Shown here in pieces: positions 55,214 through 64,000 of a DNA stretch of 64,000 bases. Every line of letters begins with the position of its first letter. Position 1 is the first letter of the stretch. Position numbers and translations under genes: made by a program. The notes beneath the pieces are model-generated. The model did no database searches, was not told where the DNA came from, and worked only from the letters and a program-made list of their open reading frames with translations. Origin of the DNA: Impatiens glandulifera (lineage: Eukaryota; Streptophyta; Magnoliopsida; Ericales; Balsaminaceae); NCBI RefSeq assembly GCF_907164915.1, contig NC_061862.1, positions 88,832,846-88,896,845 on the forward strand, read 5' to 3'.

Positions 55214-55996
55214 TGTCTTTTTCTTGAGAATACTCTATAATCTGAAAATTTTATAAAATTATAACTTGTGTTTTAGTCTACAACCTCAGCCCTAGTAAGA
55301 AAAAAAATATAAAAAATAGTTTTTGATGAGAATTAAACCTATAATCAAATAAAATTATAAAATTTTATCTAAAACCACTAAACTAAACTATAATCTTTTA
55401 GGTTTAAAATTACAATATATCTGAATAAATATCTCACTATGTGTATTATTATATTGTGTATTAATGAGGATAGTTTTTTAAGTAGCATCAGGATTTTGGT
55501 CATTGACTTGACTCTAGATGTCTTACTATATGTAATTTTATTCAGTTGTTTTAGATGTGATCGGAGCATTAAAATCTCACTCATAGTAAAACCGAAACAA
55601 TGTTTATTTGATGGTTAGATTCTAGCAATCAACATTGATATAAGTTGCAGTTGAAAGAATATTTGTTTGAGAGGTTCATGGGTTCTGAATTCTTTGAACT
55701 AATTAAGATATCAAGAAAGACTTCGTTTATGCATAGACAGAGTTTATTATCATATTTGGATTGGACTTACAAAATATTTCAAGGAATAAACAAAACTCAT
55801 TCCAACTCTAAAAATATATAAACTCAGTTAAGAAAGACATACGTAGAATACTTCTCCAAGATGAGTTGATGGTAACTGGAACCGTGCTAGATATTAGAGT
55901 TAGGGGATTGCACTTAATTTATTAACAATTTTTAGGGCTCAAACATAATGTTTAATTTTTTGAAAAAGTGTATGCACTTAGGGTGTGTTTGATGAT
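55214..55996. other. Intergenic DNA, no gene seen
   Basis: AT-rich, no credible frame. The final bases (GGGTGTGTTTGATGATG) continue beyond element E at 63,662 as GAATTGGAATTGG. Confidence 0.5.
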
Positions 55997-56001
55997 GATG
56001 G

Positions 56002-56888
56002 TGAAGGAATTGTGTCCATTAATTTAATGTGCAATGACTAAACTTGGATAGGACAAATTAACAGATATAATTTAATCCGATTATTTTAGGAGTCGTAGTG
56101 CTTTGCTAGAAACCAACTACGATTAATGAGGTTAAACCTATAACTATTATAATCGGGTCCTATGAGGTCACACACTTAGAGTTGACCGACTAGATAAACG
56201 AGAAAGATGGTTAATTATTAATACATATTAGATATTATTAATAATAAGAAATATTATTTATTTGTGAAATAAAATAATATATAATTAATACATATTAGAT
56301 ATTATTAATAATAAGAAATATTATTTATTTGTTAAATAAAATAATATATAATTAATGGTTAATTATGGAGTTAAGATTGTGAAATAAAATAATATATAAT
56401 TAATACATATTAGATATTATTAATAATAAGAAATATTATTTATTTGTGAAATAAAATAATATATAATTAATGGTTAATTATGGAATTTTATTTAATACAA
56501 AAGGATTCACTTATTTGCAAAAAAAAAAACGGAAGTGAATAGAGAGAGAATTGTTCCTCTTTTAAAACCGCTTTTGCTATATTACGGTGAGAACTTCAAG
56601 AGGAAGAAATCATCTTTTAATCTAGAAATTGGATTGCTTCCCCTTTGTCTTTTTCATCCTAGCAGTCAAAGTAAAAAGATCTAGTCGGGCTCGTGTGGAC
56701 CAAGTATTGGAGCAACACGTGAAGTTCTCGATTATTCATTACTACCAGATCTGATCCGGTTCACGCATCAAAGGTATATTTCTATAAACTATATATATCA
56801 TGATTCTATCAATTATGCATGATCATATTATTAAATGTTTAGATTAGATCTATAAAATATTCCGCTGCGAACATCTAATTAACCAACA
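56002..56888 (+). repeat. Element E 5' LTR
   Basis: Starts TGAAGGAATTGTGTCC and ends ACCAACA. It contains a local AT-rich repeat: the phrase 'ATACATATTAGATATTATTA' begins at 56221, 56288 and 56403, and the repeat block ends near 56,470. The same structure is present in the 3' LTR, so it predates the insertion. Confidence 0.95.
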
Positions 56889-56889
56889 G

Positions 56890-56901
56890 TGGTATTAGAG
56901 C
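56890..56901 (+). other. Primer-binding site of element E
   Basis: TGGTATTAGAGC differs by one base from the usual TGGTATCAGAGC that pairs with the initiator methionine tRNA. Confidence 0.85.
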
Positions 56902-57910
56902 GCAATGTTGCATATATTGAAAGGATCAATAAATTAACTATTAATTTTGATGCGGATCTATATCGATGATATAATTTTACATAGATTAAGATGTAAAACT
57001 ATCTTTAAAAAAATAAAAGAAATATTTATTTTAATTGGATTATATAAATATTTGGATCAAATAAATATGATATATTTGTTTTCTAAAAGTTAGGAAATCC
57101 CACTTATTAAAGATTAATATTTTTTTTTGTATGGCCCAGAAATACGATCTGAGCATCGTTATGTTTTCTTATAACACGATATACGTATCGTTATGTATTT
57201 TGTAATTTATTTTGATAATTAGATTATTATAAATAATTATGTAATACAAATAAGAACCATGAAGTTCAAGAATGGAGATCCATGAAGGGTGCAAGCATGG
57301 AGACCAAAGAAGTTTAGTTCTTTATATATATATATTTTTTGTATCTTAGGGGCCATACTAGGATCACAATTTTCATTGCATTGCTTTTATTTATAATAAT
57401 TTTCACTAATAAATAAAAGACAATCAGAACTTAAGTTCCTAAAGAAAATCGGGGCAATGCCTTTCCGTGTCATGACCCATGAAATTTATGGTTTTGGTTG
57501 GATAGGTTTCGCAAAAGCGAGGGTGTCTTTCCTCAACCTTAGGCTTCTGAGGATGAATCTATACGGGGATTCATAAACCTTGATACGGTTGTACCCAACA
57601 AGAGACCAAAAGGCAAAGTTTTGGATCTTGAGGCATGGGGATAAATCCTACATTGGATGTGGATCATTAACCAAGAATTATAAGAAGTTATAATTAGTAA
57701 TTGTTATTTACCTTGAACACACAAGACCTAAGGCAGTGCAAAAGTACGTTGGGGATTGTCTGTAATGGGATCTTGGAATTGTTTTATTCATAAGGGACTA
57801 TAAAAACTTTAATAAAATGTGCATTCACTTATTTTAAATTGTTCAATTATAAGTATTTTGCAAATTTCAAAACATAAACTGATTTGTATGTCATTTATAT
57901 TCTGTAGAAT
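56902..57910 (+). other. Element E untranslated leader
   Basis: About 1 kb between the primer-binding site and the gag ATG, AT-rich and without a frame. Such leaders carry packaging and dimerisation signals in LTR elements, but no specific motif is recognised here. Confidence 0.6.
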
Positions 57911-59485
57911 ATGTCGAACGATAATTTGAAATTCTTTCTGCGCTCAATTGTTGAGAAAAACAAGCTCAATGAAACGAACTTCCTTGATTGGGAAAGGAAT
58001 CTGAGAATTATTCTCAGGTTTGAGGGGCGTGAGGATGTCCTAACTACCCCTATCCCTACTGTGACCGGAACCTCATCAGATGAGGAGAAGGCAACATCAA
58101 CTCGGGTGAAAACTGAAGCATTACTTGTTACTTGCCTCATTCTAGCTGCAATGGAGCCTGAATTGCAAAAGAGGTTTTTGCATTCTGATGCTTATACTAT
58201 CATAACTGAACTAAAAACGCTATTTCAGGATCAGGCAAGGATAGAGCGATATGAGACTCACAAGGCTATACTTGATAGCAAGCTTGTGAAGGGAAAACCA
58301 GTGAGTCCTCATGTGATTAGCCTGACTGGGCTTTTCAAGAGGATGGAAAATCTAGGGACCCCATATGACCAAGAGTTGGCCACTGATATTGTTCTTAGAT
58401 CCTTACATGATGGTTTTGCACCATTTAGAATGCAATACCATATGAATGGTCTAAAGCATGATATGAATGAGCTCCATAACATGCTTAAAAATGCTGAAGG
58501 CAATATTATTGATGACAAGAAGAAGGAAGTTCTAAATGTCAACAATGGGAAGGGGTTTAAGAAGGTGGCTAAGAAAAAGAACAATAACCAAGGGAAAGGC
58601 AAGAAAGTTGTCAAACCCAAGGGTGGTGAGAAGCCAAAGATGGCTGCTGATCATGATTGTTTTTACTACAAGGCCAAGGGACACTGGAAAAGAAATTGTC
58701 CCAAGTACCTAGAAGACAAGAAAAACGGGACTGTGAGTTCCACTTCAGGTCTTTATGTTATTGAGATTATGACAACCGATGTTCTCACATTAAATAATGG
58801 CCCTACTTGGGTATTAGATACTGCATGTGGTGCTCACATTATTTCATATGTACAGGGACTTAGAAATAAAAGACAAGTGAAGAAAGGAGAGATAGACCTG
58901 CGCGTTGGAAATGGAGCAAGTGTTGCTGCACTTACCGTAGGAGATTTAAGTCTATCTTTACCTTCTAGTTTAATATTAGAACTGAATAATTGTTATTATG
59001 TTCCTTGCATTACTAAGAACCTTGTTTCGGTTGATGTATTACATTCTGAAGGTTTTGAATTTAGCATTAAAAATGGAAATATTTCTGTTTTTAAGAATGA
59101 TATTTTCTATGCGACTGCTCCAATGAGTAATGGACTCTTTGTATTGGATCTCAAATCAGAATTGTATAACATAAATAACAAAAGACAAAAATTAAATTGT
59201 TTGAGTGAGGCCTACCTATGGCATTGTCGATTAGGTCACATTAGTGCGAATCGCATGAAGAAGATCCACAAAGATGGGCTTCTAAAATACATGGATTTTG
59301 AATCCATTGATACATGTGAATCATGTCTGATGGGCAAGATGACAAGGTCACCTTTCAAAGGAACGTTTGAAAGGGCTACTGAACCACTGGGCGTAATACA
59401 TACTGATGTATGTGGTCCAATGAGCACTAAAGCTAGAGGTGGCTATAGATACTTCATCACATTTACTGATGACATGAATAGATAA
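57911..59485 (+). CDS. gag: Element E gag-protease-integrase N-terminal part
   Basis: ATG at 57911 follows a clear AAT context and opens MSNDNLKFFLRSIVEKNKL. Residues 1-205 are the copia gag (UBN2) domain (FLDWERNLRIIL, DQARIERYETHKAIL). A CCHC-like knuckle near residue 251 reads CFYYKAKGHWKRNC, with the second Cys replaced by Tyr. The protease site near residue 298 is WVLDTACGAHI (usually DTGCGAHI, Gly changed to Ala). The pre-integrase HCRLGHIS and CESCLMGK follow, then the first integrase Asp in IHTDVCGPMS and YFITFTDD. The 524-codon frame ends at a stop where a small deletion has removed the usual downstream codons. Confidence 0.9.
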   Translation: MSNDNLKFFLRSIVEKNKLNETNFLDWERNLRIILRFEGREDVLTTPIPTVTGTSSDEEKATSTRVKTEALLVTCLILAAMEPELQKRFLHSDAYTIITELKTLFQDQARIERYETHKAILDSKLVKGKPVSPHVISLTGLFKRMENLGTPYDQELATDIVLRSLHDGFAPFRMQYHMNGLKHDMNELHNMLKNAEGNIIDDKKKEVLNVNNGKGFKKVAKKKNNNQGKGKKVVKPKGGEKPKMAADHDCFYYKAKGHWKRNCPKYLEDKKNGTVSSTSGLYVIEIMTTDVLTLNNGPTWVLDTACGAHIISYVQGLRNKRQVKKGEIDLRVGNGASVAALTVGDLSLSLPSSLILELNNCYYVPCITKNLVSVDVLHSEGFEFSIKNGNISVFKNDIFYATAPMSNGLFVLDLKSELYNINNKRQKLNCLSEAYLWHCRLGHISANRMKKIHKDGLLKYMDFESIDTCESCLMGKMTRSPFKGTFERATEPLGVIHTDVCGPMSTKARGGYRYFITFTDDMNR

Positions 59486-60330
59486 TATGTCACATAAATC
59501 AGGGTCCTTTGAAAAGTTCAAAGAATTTCAAAACGAAGTAGAGACTCAAAGTGACAAGAAAATAAAAGCACTTCGATTTGATCGTGGTGGTGAGTACTTG
59601 AGCCACGAATTTGATCATCATTTGAAAAATTGTGGGATAGTCACATAGTTGTCTACCCCAGGAACACCTTAGCTAAATGGTGTGTCTGAAAGGAGAAACA
59701 GGACTTTGTTAGACATGGTCCGATCAATGATGAGTTTTGTTAATCTTCCGGTATCCTTCTAGGGATATGCCCTCACTACCGCTGTACTTACATTAAATAG
59801 GAATCCGTCAAGAACGGTAAACAAAACTCCATATGAGATATGGACTGGAAAGGTTCCAAAGTTGTCTTTTCTGAAAATATGGGGATGTGAAGCTTATGTA
59901 AAGCGTTTACAAACAGAGAAGCTTGCCCCAAAATCAGATAAATGAGTTTTTATAGGGTATCCAAAAGGAAGTTTTGGATATTACTTTTACAATCCAACTC
60001 AGAAAAAGGTGTTTGTTGCAAGGGATAGTGTCTTTTTGGAAAGAGAGTTCCTTTCCAACAAGTCAAGTGGGAGAAATATTCATCTTGAAACAGTTCAAGA
60101 TGATGAAGAGCAACAAACTCAACAACAAAATAACATGGATGATGTCGATGCAGAGATGATTACTTTTGAAGGCTTAGGGCCTCAGAAAAATCCAAGAACC
60201 AGAACAAGAGGATCTACAAATAGTTGTAGATCATGTTCCGGATTTAGTTGTTGAACAAGTTGTACCCACTCGTAGATCGGAAAGGCCAAGGGTACAACCA
60301 AGACGTTATGATGATTTCATCTTAAATGTA
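59486..60330 (+). pseudogene. pol: Element E integrase C-terminal part, interrupted
   Basis: After the stop and small deletion at 59,476-59,500, the frame resumes with SFEKFKEFQNEVE (KNEVE-type phrase), LRFDRGGEYLSHEF (second catalytic Asp) and NGVSERRNRTLLDMVRSMM (catalytic Glu). Then come NRNPSRTVNKTPYEIW and the C-terminal FIGYPKGSFGYYFYNPTQKKVFV. About four stop codons interrupt it (near 59,648, 59,671, 59,759 and 59,943). All three catalytic acids D, D and E remain visible, so decay is limited. The linker that follows is Gln/Asn-rich and ends near 60,330. Confidence 0.85.
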
Positions 60331-60345
60331 AGCCTTGATGTTCTT

Positions 60346-61374
60346 ATGCTAGAACATAGTGAGCCTTCGACCTATAAGCAAGTAGTGACGGTTCCAGACT
60401 CCAATAAATGGCTTGACGCCATGAGGTCTGAAATGGATTCAATGTTTGAAAATCAAGTATGGGACTTGATAGATTTTCCAGATGGGGTAAAACCCATAGG
60501 AAGCAAATGGATTTTCAAACTAAAAAATGACAAGGATGGAAATGCATTTGTTTACAAGGCAAGACTAGTTGCCCAAGGTTTTAGACAAATACATGGTATA
60601 GACTATGACGGGACATTTTCACCAGTTGTCATGATTAGATCCATTAGGATAATCCTAGCTATTGCTGCATATTATGACTATGCGATATGTCAAATGGATG
60701 TCAAAACCGCTTTTCTAAATGGTTTTTTGGAAGAAGATGTGTACATGACACAACCTGAAGGTTTTGAAGATCCAAATCATGCTGGGAAGGTATGCAAGCT
60801 TAAGAAGTCCATTTATGGACTTAATCAAGCATCCAGGAGTTGGAACTTTCGATTTGATGAAAAGATTAAAGAGTTTGAATTCATTAGATGCGAAGAAGAT
60901 CCTTGTGTTTACAAGAAGTTTAGTGGGAGTAAGGCAGCCTTCTTAGTCTTGTATGTGGATGACATACTACTTATTGGGAATGACATTCCGATGCTAGAGT
61001 TCGTAAAAGAATGGCTGAAGAAATGTTTCTCAATGAAAGACTTAGGAAAGGCCGAGTACATACTTGGAATTAAGATCTATAGAGATAGATCTAAGAGGCT
61101 TCTTAGATTAAGTCAAGGAACTTCTATTGATAAGATTCTTAATAGATTCACGATGCAAGATTCCAAGAAGGGATTTTTACCCATTCAACAAGGTGTATAT
61201 CTCAGCAAGACGCAGTGTCCTAAAACACCTGCTGAGCTTGAGAAGATGAACAAGATCCCATATGCTTCTGTTATAGGATCTATCATGTATGCCATGGTAT
61301 GTACACGTTCAGATGTTGCATATGCTTTGAGCATGTGTAGCAGATACCAATCAAGTTCGGGAGAAGCACACTAG
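60346..61374 (+). CDS. pol: Element E reverse transcriptase
   Basis: A 342-codon open frame covers the whole RVT_2 domain: NKWLDAMRSEMDSMFENQVW, WIFKLKNDKDGN, YKARLVAQGF, YDGTFSPVV, MDVKTAFLNGFLEEDVYM, SIYGLNQASRSWN (usually LKQAS, here LNQAS), and LYVDDILLIGND with the catalytic YVDD intact. A tether follows (MKDLGKAEYILGIKI). It ends at TAG 61372-61374 within the phrase EAH*SAAKNILKYLRRTK, and RNase H continues in the same frame. The enzyme would copy element RNA into cDNA inside the gag particle. Confidence 0.9.
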   Translation: MLEHSEPSTYKQVVTVPDSNKWLDAMRSEMDSMFENQVWDLIDFPDGVKPIGSKWIFKLKNDKDGNAFVYKARLVAQGFRQIHGIDYDGTFSPVVMIRSIRIILAIAAYYDYAICQMDVKTAFLNGFLEEDVYMTQPEGFEDPNHAGKVCKLKKSIYGLNQASRSWNFRFDEKIKEFEFIRCEEDPCVYKKFSGSKAAFLVLYVDDILLIGNDIPMLEFVKEWLKKCFSMKDLGKAEYILGIKIYRDRSKRLLRLSQGTSIDKILNRFTMQDSKKGFLPIQQGVYLSKTQCPKTPAELEKMNKIPYASVIGSIMYAMVCTRSDVAYALSMCSRYQSSSGEAH

Positions 61375-61941
61375 AGTGCAGCTAAGAATATCCTGAAGTA
61401 CTTAAGAAGAACAAAGGATGATTTCTTAGTATATGAGGGAGATGAAAAATTGATCGTACAAGGCTATACTGATGCAAGCTTTCAAACTGACCGAGATGGC
61501 TTTGAGTCTCAATCGGGTTATGTCTTTATCCTTAACGGAGGAGCTGTGAGCTGGAAGAGCTTCAAGCAAGGTACTATAGCAGATTCTACAACAGAGGCTG
61601 AGTACATTGCTTCTAGTGAAGCAGCAAAGGAGTCCGTTTGGATGAGGAAGTTCCTAGATGAACTTAGTGTTGTTCCTAGCATTTCAATGCCTATTGACAT
61701 CTATTGTGACAACAATGGTGCCATATCTCAGGCAAAGGAACCGAGTTCGAGCTCCAAATACAGACACGTTATGAGAAAGTATCACCTTATTCGACACATC
61801 ATCACTATGGGTGATATTAGGATGTGTAAGGTTCATACTGATGACAACATTGCAGATCTATTAACCAAACTTATGCCTAGGCCCAAGCATGAGAGTCACA
61901 CTAGGGCTAAGGGTCTCAAGCACATTGGAGAATGGCTTTGA
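61375..61941 (+). CDS. pol: Element E RNase H
   Basis: In frame with the RT after its TAG stop. Catalytic residues are all visible: Asp in GYTDASFQTD, Glu in STTEAEYIAS, and Asp in YCDNNGAIS. The usual end MRKYHLIRHIITMGDI and DNIADLLTKLMPRPKHE follows, and a normal terminator TGA closes GEWL at 61941. The domain is complete and open from the nonsense codon to the natural end. It would remove the RNA strand during cDNA synthesis. Confidence 0.9.
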   Translation, partial: SAAKNILKYLRRTKDDFLVYEGDEKLIVQGYTDASFQTDRDGFESQSGYVFILNGGAVSWKSFKQGTIADSTTEAEYIASSEAAKESVWMRKFLDELSVVPSISMPIDIYCDNNGAISQAKEPSSSSKYRHVMRKYHLIRHIITMGDIRMCKVHTDDNIADLLTKLMPRPKHESHTRAKGLKHIGEWL

Positions 61942-62757
61942 GTTTTCTTTTGTATTACATTATGTATTTATGAGTGTTAGACACCAGTTTTATGTTTGAC
62001 TTGATGATTTTATGATATATGATATTTCATCCTTATTTATATTGTTTTTATCGATATTGAATAATATGTCCAAATAATTCATTATTAACAAATGGGATCA
62101 CATTAAGTGTTCTGGTGAATGAAATCCCATTAATTGAAATGAAGTTTTGAATTATTAAAAGTCTATAGTTTGAAATCATCAAATGGACATAGATGATTTT
62201 ATAAGTTACTATATTGTAAGTTGACTGATAACGTCAGATTTCATGGGCTATAAGGATATGGATGTCTAGTTAATTACATATATGTGTATGGATGATACAT
62301 GTAATACTGACCCGCCTTAAGACTCTCCAAAAGAGATTGTAGAGTTTTATGTTAAACCATGTTTAGTAGATTCCTCAGACATGAGTATGTTGTGGCCTCA
62401 CTTGAGGATTGGTATTTCTTTGACACTGTTAAACGCTTTCCATAAAAGGGAGTTATAAAGGCAATAGTTGGGTTTGCTAAAAATTGAATGGGAGCCATAG
62501 TCATACAAGAATGGAGAAGTCCTCCTACTTCATGTATACTGTGATACATTGAACAGGAATGGTGTCTCGGCCACTTGAAGAGCGAGAACTGAAAATGCAT
62601 GGCCATGCTCGAATGGATTAATATGAATCATCTGTTTAATTGACAGTTCAAACTCAGAGTTCAAGAAACATATTTGATAGAAAGGTATGAATGTTACCAT
62701 ATCATCAAATAAGACATTAAGAGACAAATGTATCTCATATTGCACAATTGTTTAAGG
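61942..62757 (+). other. Element E 3' untranslated region
   Basis: About 0.8 kb between RNase H and the purine tract, with no supported frame on the + strand; antisense open frames here show no recognised content. Confidence 0.6.
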
Positions 62758-62770
62758 ACAAGTGGGAGAT
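62758..62770 (+). other. Polypurine tract of element E
   Basis: ACAAGTGGGAGAT abuts the TGAAGG start of the 3' LTR. Confidence 0.85.
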
Positions 62771-63656
62771 TGAAGGAATTGTGTCCTTTAATTTAATAAG
62801 CAATGACTAAACTTGGATAGGACAAATTAACATATATAATTTAATCCGATAATTTTAGGAGTCGTAGTACTTTGCTAGAAGCCAACTACGATTAATGGGG
62901 TTAAACCTATAACTATTATAATCGGGTCCTATGAGGTCACACACTTAGAGTTGACCGACTAGATAAACAAGAAAGATGGTTAATTATTAATACATATTAG
63001 ATATTATTAATAATAAGAAATATTATTTATTTGTAAAATAAAATAATATATAATTAATATATATTAAATATTATTAATAATAAGAAATATTATTTATTTG
63101 TGAAATAAAATAATATATAATTAATGGTTAATTATGGAGTTAGGATTGTGAAATAAAATAATATATAATTAATACATATTAGATATTATTAATAATAAGA
63201 AATATTATTTATTTGTGAAATAAAATAATATATAATTAATGGTTAATTATGGAATTTTATTTAATACAAAAGGATTCACTTATTTGCAAAAAAAAAACCG
63301 GAAGTGAATAGAGAGAGTATTGTTCCTCTTTTAAAACGGTTTTTGCTATACTACGGTGAGAACTCCAAGAGGAATAAATCATCTTTTAATCTAGCAATTG
63401 GATTGCTTCCTCTTTGTCTTTTTCGTCCTAGCAGTCGAAAGTAAAGAGATCTAGTCGGACTCGTGTGGACCAAGTAGAGGAGTAACACGTGGGGCTCTCG
63501 ATTATCCATTACTACCAGATCTGATCTGGTTCACACATCAAAGGTATATTTCTATAAACTATATATCATTATTCTATATATTATGCATGATCATATGATT
63601 AGATGTTTAGATTATATCTATAAATTATTCCGCTACGAACATCTAATTAACCAACA
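62771..63656 (+). repeat. Element E 3' LTR
   Basis: 886 bp, matching the 5' LTR through its whole length, including the internal AT-rich repeats (about 62,990-63,250). Ends ACCAACA before target duplication GATGG. Confidence 0.95.
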
Positions 63657-63661
63657 GATGG

Positions 63662-64000
63662 AATTGGAATTGGAATTGGAGGGGTCAATTCAAATTCAGG
63701 TGTTTGTTTGGAAATTTAAATTTAGGAATTGAATTTGGAATTTAAATTCTGATGGAATTACAAACCATGTATTTATTAGCTTTTGAATTCCGGTCAAATT
63801 TGATAAGAATTGTAATTCCAACTAAACAGATTCTACCAATTTCCTTTCACCTCTCTCTCTCTCCTTTTCCATTTTCAGCCCGTAACATTTTTCTCATTTC
63901 CTTTCACCTTTCACCTTTCTCTCTCTTCTTCCCCATTTTCCCATTTTCCAGTAACATTTTCCCCATTTTCCCGATCTATCTTCTTTTTCTTCTATTATGT
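63662..64000. promoter_or_regulatory. Target DNA and pyrimidine-rich leader-like tract
   Basis: The first 170 bp are GAATTGG/AATTTAAA-rich, in continuity with GGGTGTGTTTGATGATG left of element E. That pattern resembles a nonautonomous DNA transposon end. From 63,838 to the window end the strand is strongly C/T-rich (CTCTCTCTCTCT, repeated TTTCCCCATTTTCCC), as in plant core promoters and 5' UTRs. A host gene may start just beyond the window. Confidence 0.3.

Larger units (their letters stand above)
56002..63656 (+). mobile_element. Element E: near-complete copia LTR retrotransposon
   Basis: Direct LTRs at 56002-56888 and 62771-63656 are flanked by the perfect target duplication GATGG (55997-56001 and 63657-63661). 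The primer-binding site TGGTATTAGAGC (56890-56901) and purine tract ACAAGTGGGAGAT (62758-62770) are in place. Inside is one gag-pol region in copia order: gag, protease, integrase, RT, RNase H. It has only a handful of lesions, far fewer than the other elements here. By eye the LTRs differ by roughly 4-6%. It is 7.66 kb long with no extra 3' gene. Confidence 0.97.

Noticed and set aside
57895..58620. Antisense frames of 81-103 codons over element E gag
   Set aside because: They are complements of the well-supported gag frame.
62352..62745. Antisense frames in the element E 3' untranslated region
   Set aside because: They overlap each other on the same strand, carry no recognised motif and lie between RNase H and the purine tract, where noncoding sequence is expected.
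1..64000. CRISPR arrays, operons, ribosome binding sites or rRNA/tRNA genes
   Set aside because: The window is plant nuclear DNA. No regularly spaced short repeats of CRISPR type were seen, and the only tRNA-like sequences are in the SINEs.

Overview
This is nuclear DNA of a flowering plant, very rich in A and T, and almost entirely built of transposable elements. The evidence is several plant-type Ty1/copia LTR retrotransposons, hAT DNA transposons with 8-bp target duplications, a tRNA-derived SINE family and long AT-rich repeat arrays. The domain in the extra 3' genes of the largest retrotransposon resembles, from memory, proteins I associate with Lamiales genomes (gesneriads, sesame); that placement is tentative. 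I find no intact host gene. At most there are short gene-derived pieces near 2.2 kb, 11.5 kb and 13.1 kb, and a pyrimidine-rich leader-like stretch at the right edge.

Layout. 1-2.9 kb: AT-rich DNA with a degraded gene-like island. 2.9-12.4 kb: a long degenerate array with units of about 400-480 bp and a recurring 'head' block, interrupted by a SINE and a coding-like island. 13,192-27,623: element A, a complete 14.4-kb Sirevirus-like copia element on the + strand (1.36-kb LTRs, TSD GCATC). It has decayed gag-pol, then three related 3' genes, each with its own TATA-like box, and a hAT MITE in its 3' LTR. 27.6-31.8 kb: remnants of the array, two broken copia fragments in opposite orientations and a small minisatellite. 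31,832-about 41,905: element C (copia, + strand, badly decayed). Element B (copia, - strand, 33,876-40,228, TSD GTCGT) is inserted in C, and a solo LTR of the A family sits inside B's gag. This is a three-deep nest.

41.9-43.5 kb: three tandem units of 455-500 bp, the last carrying a SINE with a 16-bp TSD. 44,096-44,340: a hAT MITE with perfect 13-bp TIRs and an 8-bp TSD. 44.4-49.5 kb: AT-rich DNA with a long imperfect inverted repeat. 49.6-55.2 kb: two deleted copies of one ZMYM1-like hAT family in opposite orientations; one keeps the N-terminal and the other the C-terminal part of the transposase. 56,002-63,656: element E, a 7.7-kb copia element (TSD GATGG) and the best preserved one here.

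No pathway or operon logic links these genes. They are self-mobilising units in different stages of decay. The item most worth follow-up is the set of three promoter-bearing paralogous 3' genes in element A; next are the higher-order AT-rich array and the two-copy SINE family.
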